64,000 nt of DNA from Rhodoferax sp. Its GTDB lineage: Bacteria; Pseudomonadota; Gammaproteobacteria; Burkholderiales; Burkholderiaceae_C. The DNA lies in NCBI RefSeq assembly GCF_028688795.1, contig NZ_JAQTXM010000011.1, positions 1 to 64,000 on the forward strand, in the 5' to 3' direction. Below, in pieces: positions 57,393 through 64,000 of this stretch (the first letter of the stretch is position 1; every line of letters begins with the position of its first letter). A program made the translations under genes and the position numbers. The notes under the pieces were generated by a model that worked only from the letters and a program-made list of their open reading frames with translations, searched no databases and was not told the origin of the DNA.

Positions 57393-57947
57393 TCAGGCGG
57401 CCATACTCAAAACCGGCTTTTCGGCGCTGCTGGGTCTGGCGCTGTGCGCTGCACCAAACTGGATGTCGCCGGTGAGCTGCCCACCTTCTTCTATTACCAC
57501 TTTGCCGTAGCGAATTTTGCCGGTGACCTTGCCGGTTGCGTAGATCACCAGTTTCTGGCGCACGGTCAAATTGCCATCAAATTGCCCATGAATCTCGGCA
57601 ATGTCGATTTCGGCAGAACCCTTGAAGGCACCTTGCTCGGCGATTTCCATGACGCGCGAATCCATGGTGGCCTCCACCAAGCCTTCAACCACCAGTGTGT
57701 CGCAATCGGTGATTTCCACCCCTTTGAGCTTGATGTTGGGGCCAACAATGAGCTTGCTGCCGCCAGCTGTGGCTGGTGCGCTGGCGCTGCCAACAACACC
57801 CATCGCCGCACTTGTCGGGCTGGGTGTTTGGGGCGCAGGCGTGTTGCTTGTTGCACCATAACCTGTGGTTTGCGGCAAAGGCACCACATGGCGGGCCTCG
57901 GTACTGGGTGTTTCGCGTTTGTTGAAAAAGTTGGGGGAAATGGCCAT
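57393..57947 (-). CDS. Bactofilin (polymer-forming cytoskeletal protein)
   Basis: 'LIVGPNIKLKGVEITDCDTLVVEGLVEATMDSRVMEIAEQGAFKGSAEIDIAEIHGQFDGNLTVRQKLVIYATGKVTGKIRYGKVVIEEGGQLTGDI'; start MAISPNFFNK. Confidence 0.93.
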   Translation of the reverse strand: MAISPNFFNKRETPSTEARHVVPLPQTTGYGATSNTPAPQTPSPTSAAMGVVGSASAPATAGGSKLIVGPNIKLKGVEITDCDTLVVEGLVEATMDSRVMEIAEQGAFKGSAEIDIAEIHGQFDGNLTVRQKLVIYATGKVTGKIRYGKVVIEEGGQLTGDIQFGAAHSARPSSAEKPVLSMAA

Positions 57948-58181
57948 GAGTTCTCCTTGATAAAACGCCAGCTTAAAGGCGATGGCCGGACAAGTCGCCA
58001 CTGAAAATGCAAGTTCTGTAACAGAATGAATTTCCGCAGCGCCGGTTTACGCTTGCCCGATTTGCCTAAGCGCGGCAATTGCCTACAGCAGACCGACGTG
58101 CTGGCGCTGGCCACGCTTTGAGGCCCAAGGCCCAATTCGCCAGGTGTTGCCCGATGGCTGCAGCCCATGACAAGGGCCATG

Positions 58182-58265
58182 GTAGCGGCGTATTTACGCT
58201 ACGTATTACATAGCTGCTACCGCATGTAAATAAAGGGCTGCAGGCCAATATTACTTAAAAATTAG
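58182..58265 (+). repeat. Dispersed ~60 bp repeat between the bactofilin gene and the secreted-protein gene
   Basis: ACGTATTACATAGCTGCTACCGCATGTAAATAAAGGGCTGCAGGCCAATATTACTTAAAAAT. Confidence 0.75.
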
Positions 58266-58320
58266 CGGCAACTAAAGCCGCACCCTTGTAGTCATGGCAC
58301 ATGGCCAACTGCGGCCAGGT

Positions 58321-58716
58321 TTACTGCGCCGGCGTCACGATGACGCTTTCCCGTAACAGGCCACCGGCCTGCGTGCCCCGGCTGACATCGCCCTCGCCGA
58401 GGATGCGCGCCTCACAGGCCTGACGGTCACTACCAGTGTGATCCTGACAGCGCTGCAGCGCATTTTGTTGGTACTGGCTTGGCGCGTTCACCAGATGGCC
58501 CTTTATGGCCTCGGCCAAGGCACTGCCAGCTTCGCGCCGACAGGTGGCGGGCGACTGGTTGGACTGTCCGCTGTTGCACACCGCCATGTCATGGCGGTAC
58601 CGCGCCAGCGCTGGGTCGGACGGATTGGGCTGGCTAGCCTGCGCACCGGTCAGGCAGGCCAAGGTTGTCGCTACCGCCAGGGCAAGGTGACGAAGAGGTA
58701 TCAATGTAGGCGTCAT
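58321..58716 (-). CDS. Small secreted hypothetical protein
   Basis: Signal peptide MTPTLIPLRHLALAVATTLACLTGAQA, Cys-containing mature part. Confidence 0.55.
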   Translation of the reverse strand: MTPTLIPLRHLALAVATTLACLTGAQASQPNPSDPALARYRHDMAVCNSGQSNQSPATCRREAGSALAEAIKGHLVNAPSQYQQNALQRCQDHTGSDRQACEARILGEGDVSRGTQAGGLLRESVIVTPAQ

Positions 58717-58893
58717 AGAGGGCTTTCTGAAAGGTCGGGTGGCTGAAAGCATGGAAAAACCACGCGATGCGCCCTTCAATTCAAGCGCGCCACTCCAGAC
58801 TAAGCCTCCCAGCGACGGCTGTCGGTGCGCTCACGCACGCAAGCAGCGAAGCGGCACATCAACCCCAAATGCACCGGTCAGGGGTGTGCTATT

Positions 58894-59331
58894 TCACGGA
58901 CGCAAGTAAACATAGCCTTCGCGCGCCTGAAGCCGGGCCACTTCAGCCACACCAGAGGGCACGATCTTGGCTTCCATGACCACGCGGTTTGGGTCAATTT
59001 TGCGTGACGTCAAGGTGTTGTTGCACACCCGGAATTCCACACCTTGATTGGCCAGATCAGCAATCGCACCTGCAAAGGGTTGGTCCATCTGATTGGTCGC
59101 GTTTTGCAACAAAAAGTCAATGCCCAGACCATGCGCCACCACCACGATCTTCGCCTTGGGGTCAGCTGCCAAGTGGTTGCGAATGTTGGCCATGGCACGC
59201 GAGGCCTGCGGGATACCTTCGCTCATGTGGTAGACGGTTTTGATGACATCGTCAGCAGCTTGCGCCTGAAAAGACGTGGCCATCAGCAGTGCCAGCATGG
59301 CGGCCTTAAGGGTTAACAGAAACTTGAACAT
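58894..59331 (-). CDS. DsrE-family-like periplasmic protein
   Basis: Signal peptide; 'AMANIRNHLAADPKAKIVVVAHGLGIDFLL...FRVCNNTLTSRKI...IVPSGVAEVARLQAREGYVYLRP'. Confidence 0.8.
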   Translation of the reverse strand: MFKFLLTLKAAMLALLMATSFQAQAADDVIKTVYHMSEGIPQASRAMANIRNHLAADPKAKIVVVAHGLGIDFLLQNATNQMDQPFAGAIADLANQGVEFRVCNNTLTSRKIDPNRVVMEAKIVPSGVAEVARLQAREGYVYLRP

Positions 59332-59481
59332 GTTTATCTCCTGTGAAGTATTGATATAAATTAAGCAAACACTTAATTGTCGGGTCAGACCAGCAAAACG
59401 CTACAGGGATTACCCGTGGTGAACTGGCCCCGTCAGTGTCAAATTAAATGCAAACAGCCCGGTGAAGCAGGAAAGGCGTTA

Positions 59482-61161
59482 TCAGGCCGCAGCCAAAGCC
59501 GCTTTACGAATGCCATCCAGCGTGCTGGTCGGCGTGATGGCCTGCGCGTCCAGCAGGCAATGCAGGATGGCTGGTTTGCCGCTGGCCCGGGCGCGTGCCA
59601 GCGCCGGGGCAAACTCTGCGGTGGTGGTGACGCGTTCCCCATGCCCGCCAAACACCTGGGCGTAACCACAGAAGTCGGGGTTTTTAAGCTGGGTGGCGCT
59701 GACACGTCCCGGGTAATGGCGCTCCTGATGCATGCGGATGGTGCCAAACATGGCGTTGTCCAGCAGCACCACAATGATCGGCAGACCGTATTGCACGGCA
59801 GTGGCAAATTCCTGGCCGTGCATCATGAAGTCGCCGTCGCCAGCAAACACCACCACCTCACGTTGCGGCCACAGGCGCTTGGCCCCCACACCAGCGGGCA
59901 GGCCGTAACCCATGGAGCCGCTGGTGGGGGCCAACTGGCTGGCGTAAGTGGTGAACGGCCAGAAGCGGTGCACCCAGGTGGCAAAGTTACCGGCACCGTT
60001 GCAAAAAATGGTGTCTGCAGGCAACACCTCACGCAGGTGTTGCATCACCTCGCCCATTTGCAGCGGGCCGGGAATGCGGATCGGGGCCGGGTCGCTCCAG
60101 CGCAGGTAGTCTTCGCGCGCCGCGAGGGTCTCGGCCGTCCAGGCTACCGGGGCCGTGGGGTGCAACGTGGACACGGCTTGGGCGAAGGCTTGCGGTGTGG
60201 CGTGAATCGACTGGGCGGCGCGGTACAGCTTGCCCAACTCATCTGCATCGGCATGCACATGCACCAACGCTTGCTGCGGCGTGGGAATACCCAGCAGTTC
60301 GTACCCCTGCGACGGCACCTCGGACAGGCGCCCGCCGACCAGCAACACCAGGTCAGACTGGCGGATGCGCGCCAGCAAACGCGGGTTGGCACCCAGCCCC
60401 AGGTCACCCGCATAAGACGTGTGCTTGGCGCTGAACAACATCTGCCGACGAAACGAGCAATACACCGGCAGTGAAAAGGCTTCGGCAAAAGCCGTGAACT
60501 GCTGCACCGCCGCCTCTGACCAGCGGCTGCCCCCCAGGATGACGACCGGGCGCTGCGCTTTGGCCAAACGGTCTTGCAGCTCAGCCAGTTGTGCGGCACC
60601 GGGATGGGTTTCGGTCACCGCATACGGCAGGGCATCGGCCACACTTGCCGCCTCGGTCAGCATGTCTTCCGACAGGGCAATCACCACCGGGCCGGGTCGC
60701 CCTGAGGTGGCCACATGGAAGGCCCGCGACACCAATTCGGGCAGGCGTTTGGCGTCGTCAACCTGCACCACCCACTTGGCCATGGTGCCAAATACCGCGC
60801 TGTAATCCAGTTCCTGAAAGGCCTCCCGGCCCAGCGCGCCGCGCGCCACCTGGCCAACAAACAGCAGCAGCGGGGTAGAGTCCTGATGCGCAATGTGCAC
60901 ACCCGCTGTGGCGTTGGTGGCACCGGGGCCACGCGTGACAAAGCAGATGCCGGGTCGCCCGGTGAGCTTGCCTTGGGCTTCGGCCATCATGGCTGCGCCG
61001 CCTTCCTGGCGACACACGGAGACCGCAATCGACGCGTCGTGCAGGGCATCCAGCACCGCCAGAAAACTCTCGCCTGGGACACAAAACAACTGCTGCACGC
61101 CGTGAACAATGAGTTGGTCAACCAGGATCTGGCCGCCGGTACGAGAAGAAATCGTGGTCAA
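59482..61161 (-). CDS. Thiamine pyrophosphate-dependent enzyme (acetolactate synthase-like)
   Basis: 'TGGQILVDQLIVHGVQQLFCVPGESFLAVLDAL', 'VVFAGDGDFMMHGQEFATAVQYGLPIIVVLLDNAMFGTIRMHQ'; TTG start at 61161 inferred because upstream frame lies in the ALDH gene. Confidence 0.85.
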   Translation of the reverse strand: MTTISSRTGGQILVDQLIVHGVQQLFCVPGESFLAVLDALHDASIAVSVCRQEGGAAMMAEAQGKLTGRPGICFVTRGPGATNATAGVHIAHQDSTPLLLFVGQVARGALGREAFQELDYSAVFGTMAKWVVQVDDAKRLPELVSRAFHVATSGRPGPVVIALSEDMLTEAASVADALPYAVTETHPGAAQLAELQDRLAKAQRPVVILGGSRWSEAAVQQFTAFAEAFSLPVYCSFRRQMLFSAKHTSYAGDLGLGANPRLLARIRQSDLVLLVGGRLSEVPSQGYELLGIPTPQQALVHVHADADELGKLYRAAQSIHATPQAFAQAVSTLHPTAPVAWTAETLAAREDYLRWSDPAPIRIPGPLQMGEVMQHLREVLPADTIFCNGAGNFATWVHRFWPFTTYASQLAPTSGSMGYGLPAGVGAKRLWPQREVVVFAGDGDFMMHGQEFATAVQYGLPIIVVLLDNAMFGTIRMHQERHYPGRVSATQLKNPDFCGYAQVFGGHGERVTTTAEFAPALARARASGKPAILHCLLDAQAITPTSTLDGIRKAALAAA

Positions 61162-61165
61162 GGTC

Positions 61166-62698
61166 TTATTCCCCGATGTCAAAAGACACACCTTGCGCCA
61201 GTGGCAGCGCAGTGGAATAGTTGATGGTGTTGGTGGCGCGGCGCATATAGGCCTTCCAACTGTCTGAGCCAGACTCGCGGCCACCGCCGGTTTCTTTTTC
61301 ACCGCCAAAAGCGCCGCCAATTTCGGCACCGCTGGGGCCGATATTCACGTTGGCAATGCCGCAGTCTGACCCGCTGCTGGCCATGAAGCGCTCGGCTTCG
61401 CGCATGTTCAGCGTGAAGATGGACGACGACAGACCTGCGCCCACGGCGTTGTGCCAGTCAATCGCCTGCGCCAGGGATTGGTAACGCACCACGTACAGGA
61501 TGGGCGCAAAGGTTTCACGCAGCACCGGGCCAGCATGGTCGTGCAACTCGACCAGCGCCGGGCGCACATAAAACGCATCGGCACTGGCAATGCCGTCCAC
61601 ACGTGTGCCGCCGTGCACCGTGGCACCCAGGGCACGACTCTCATCCAGCGCATTTTGCATGCCTTCAAACGCGGCACGGTCAATCAGCGGCCCCACCAGC
61701 GTGCCCGGCGTGCGCGGGTCACCCACCTGCACCTTGGCATATACCTTGGCCAGTTGGGGCACCAGCGTGTCGTACACGCTGTCATGCACAAACAAACGAC
61801 GCAGCGTGGTGCAGCGCTGGCCGGCCGTGCCCATGGCAGCAAAGGCAATGCCGCGCAGGGTCAGGTCCAGATCGGCCGAGGGGGTCACGATGGCGGCGTT
61901 GTTGCCCCCCAGCTCCAAAATCGCACGGGCAAAACGGCTCGCCAGACGGGGCGCCACGGCGCGGCCCATGGCGGTCGAACCTGTAGCCGACAGCACCTTC
62001 ACGTGGGGGTCGTCTACCAGCACCTCACCAATGTCGCGTTGGCCAATCAGCAGTTCCAACAAGCCTTCAGGTGCGTCACCAAAACGCGCCAGCGCACGTT
62101 TGGCAATCGCCAGAGTCGCCAAGGCGGTGAGCGGCGTCTTTTCAGACGGTTTCCAGACCACCGAATCGCCACACACCAGCGCCAGCGCCGCGTTCCAGCA
62201 CCACACCGCCACAGGAAAATTGAAGGCTGAGATCACGCCACACACGCCCAGCGGGTGCCAGGTTTCCATCATGCGGTGCTCGGCACGTTCGGTGGCAATG
62301 GTCATGCCGTACAACTGGCGCGACAGGCCCACGGCAAAGTCGCAGATGTCGATCATCTCTTGCACCTCGCCCGCGCCCTCAGATGGCACCTTGCCCGCTT
62401 CCAGTGTTACCAACAAACCCAGATCGACCTTGGCCGCGCGCAGCTCTTCGCCTAACAGACGCACCAGCTCACCCCGGCGCGGCGCGGGCACATCACGCCA
62501 AACCAGAAAGGCCGCCTGGGCGCGAGCGATGGCCCGCGTGGCTTCTGCCGCCGTGGTTTGCGGCAAATGGGCAATGGTGTCGCCCGTGATGGGCGAGCGC
62601 ACGGCCAGCGTGCCGCCGGTGTAAGCCGCACGCGGCACACCCAGGCGTTGCAGCAACTGGTCAACTTCGGCGGGGAGGGTGGCATTGGCTTGTGACAT
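61166..62698 (-). CDS. Aldehyde dehydrogenase, ALDH7/AmaB-like (L-piperidine-6-carboxylate dehydrogenase family)
   Basis: 'PLGVCGVISAFNFPVAVWCWNAALALVCGDSVVWKPSEKTPLTALA', 'ILELGGNNAAIVTPSADLDL', 'GAEIGGAFGGEKETGGGRESGSDSWKAYMRRATNTINYS'. Confidence 0.9.
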   Translation of the reverse strand: MSQANATLPAEVDQLLQRLGVPRAAYTGGTLAVRSPITGDTIAHLPQTTAAEATRAIARAQAAFLVWRDVPAPRRGELVRLLGEELRAAKVDLGLLVTLEAGKVPSEGAGEVQEMIDICDFAVGLSRQLYGMTIATERAEHRMMETWHPLGVCGVISAFNFPVAVWCWNAALALVCGDSVVWKPSEKTPLTALATLAIAKRALARFGDAPEGLLELLIGQRDIGEVLVDDPHVKVLSATGSTAMGRAVAPRLASRFARAILELGGNNAAIVTPSADLDLTLRGIAFAAMGTAGQRCTTLRRLFVHDSVYDTLVPQLAKVYAKVQVGDPRTPGTLVGPLIDRAAFEGMQNALDESRALGATVHGGTRVDGIASADAFYVRPALVELHDHAGPVLRETFAPILYVVRYQSLAQAIDWHNAVGAGLSSSIFTLNMREAERFMASSGSDCGIANVNIGPSGAEIGGAFGGEKETGGGRESGSDSWKAYMRRATNTINYSTALPLAQGVSFDIGE

Positions 62699-62906
62699 GG
62701 CAAGGGGTAAAGGTAAAGAGACCTTGAATATCCCCGATTCCCGCACGCTTGTATAGCGAAAAATTGGAAGAACTTCATGTGAAAATGGAATGAACCAGGT
62801 CCCACATAGGTTTACCTCTGAAGGCCTCTAACGCTTTTGTCTACTGGGCTACAGACGAATCATTGATCTGTCACTTATTTATATTTCATTCCAAAGGTGC
62901 ATGACC

Positions 62907-63824
62907 ATGTTTCGCAAAACTTTTCTGCCACCGGTGGCTGACCTGCTGGCTTTTGAAGCTGCCGCGCGTCATACCAGCATGTCGCGTGCGGCCGAAGAGC
63001 TGCATTTGACACAAAGCGCGGTATCACGCCAGATCCGCCAACTAGAGGGACAACTCGGCATGGCCCTGTTTCACCGCGTGCGCCAGCGCGTGGTGCTGAC
63101 CGATGCTGGCCGGGTCTACGCCTCTGACGTGCGCGCGGTGTTGCAGCAGCTTTCAGCCGCCACCCAAAAAACCATGGCCTGGTCTGACGGCGCGGGGCTG
63201 TTGAATCTGGCAGTGCTGCCCACGCTGGGGACGCGCTGGCTGATTCCCCGCCTAGGCGATTTTGCGGCACGCTACCCAGACGTGACTGTGAACATGGCCG
63301 CACGCAGCGAGCCGTTTGACTTCTCCCTGGTGCCACTGGACGCCGCCATCCACTTTGGCGCGCCACACTGGGCTGGTGCGGTATGTGAATATTTGATGCA
63401 CGAACAGGTGGTGCCACTGTGCAGCCCCGGCTACCGGGCCCAACACAGCATCACGCAGTTGCAGGACTTGGCAAGGGTCGTACTGCTGCAGCAAACCACC
63501 CGCCCTACCCAGTGGGCAGACTGGCTGGAACAGGTTGGCGCTGCTGGCGTGCATGCGTTGCGCGGGCCGCGCTTTGAGCAATTCGCCATGATCGCGCAGG
63601 CCGCAGTGTCTGGCCTGGGCGCTGCGCTGCTGCCGCGTTTTTTGGTCGAGACCGAAATTGCCTCGGGCGCGCTGGTCGAGTTGTTCCCCCAGGCATTGAC
63701 CAGCACCGACGCCTATTACTTGGTCTACCCCGAGTCGCGCGCTCAAGCGCCGCTGGTGCGCGCGTTTCGCGACTGGGTTCTGGGGCAGTGTGGGGGCGGG
63801 TTATGCTATGTATTAAATAGCTAA
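62907..63824 (+). CDS. LysR-family transcriptional regulator (GcvA-like)
   Basis: 'LLAFEAAARHTSMSRAAEELHLTQSAVSRQIRQLEGQLGMALFHRVRQRVVLTDAG'; divergent from ALDH. Confidence 0.92.
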   Translation: MFRKTFLPPVADLLAFEAAARHTSMSRAAEELHLTQSAVSRQIRQLEGQLGMALFHRVRQRVVLTDAGRVYASDVRAVLQQLSAATQKTMAWSDGAGLLNLAVLPTLGTRWLIPRLGDFAARYPDVTVNMAARSEPFDFSLVPLDAAIHFGAPHWAGAVCEYLMHEQVVPLCSPGYRAQHSITQLQDLARVVLLQQTTRPTQWADWLEQVGAAGVHALRGPRFEQFAMIAQAAVSGLGAALLPRFLVETEIASGALVELFPQALTSTDAYYLVYPESRAQAPLVRAFRDWVLGQCGGGLCYVLNS

Positions 63825-63863
63825 TTGCGCTTGTATCAATTGGCTTATAGGATGATTTTTCCT
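63801..63863 (+). repeat. Dispersed ~60 bp repeat overlapping the LysR gene 3' end and reaching the ubiD stop
   Basis: TTATGCTATGTATTAAATAGCTAATTGCGCTTGTATCAATTGGCTTATAGGATGATTTTTCC; encodes the LysR tail ..LCYVLNS*. Confidence 0.65.
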
Positions 63864-64000
63864 ACAACCCCAGGGTCTGCCAAACCTGCTCTACCCGCGC
63901 CGTTACCTCAGCGTTCATGGTCAAGGGCTTGCCCCATTCGCGGCTGGTCTCGCCGGGCCATTTGTTCGTGGCGTCGATGCCCATCTTGCTACCCAAGCCA
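63862..64000 (-). CDS. ubiD: UbiD-family decarboxylase, C-terminal end (partial)
   Basis: Reverse-strand translation [45 protein letters not shown]. Confidence 0.85.
   Translation of the reverse strand, partial: GLGSKMGIDATNKWPGETSREWGKPLTMNAEVTARVEQVWQTLGL

Noticed and set aside
59377-60474. 365-aa plus ORF opposite the TPP enzyme
   Set aside because: Gln/His/Arg/Gly-rich antisense frame; the minus strand has clear TPP-enzyme motifs.

Overview
The window is a gene-dense, high-GC stretch of betaproteobacterial chromosome, probably Comamonadaceae/Rhodoferax-like (inferred from gene content). From left to right it carries: (1) the 3' end of an unknown CDS and an imuA-imuB pair with no dnaE2 after it; (2) a tightly overlapping minus-strand four-gene operon, DUF3348 - MotA/ExbB-like long coiled-coil protein - MotB/OmpA-like protein - DUF2894, which looks like a ZorAB (Zorya-type) anti-phage motor system; (3) a ~22.5 kb co-directional aromatic-catabolism block with a Liv-type ABC transporter (including a hemerythrin-LivF fusion), a flavin monooxygenase/DUF2783/VOC/FAH module, the phenylacetyl-CoA pathway (paaN,G,H,I,K,J and paaABCDE) and a maiA-like GST; (4) a glutamine synthetase-like gene, maeB, and a secreted RNase plus barstar pair; (5) ksgA, surA, lptD and an amgK-like kinase; (6) glutathione-dependent formaldehyde oxidation genes, rlpA-like, rsmE, an ABC1 kinase, DUF427 and a Stealth-family gene; (7) a yehZYXW-like osmoprotectant ABC operon; (8) a DsbA/FrnE-like protein, a large acyl-ACP-reductase-like protein and a divergent Fe-ADH; (9) bactofilin, a DsrE-like protein, a TPP enzyme, an AmaB-like ALDH, a LysR regulator and the 3' end of ubiD. 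The main cross-cutting observation is a dispersed ~55-65 bp repeat family, with at least 11 copies in 64 kb on both strands. Copies sit at gene junctions, supply stop codons, and in three places are read through in frame inside protein-coding genes (twice in imuB, once in the amgK-like gene). All calls come from reading sequence and translations by eye; no database search was run.
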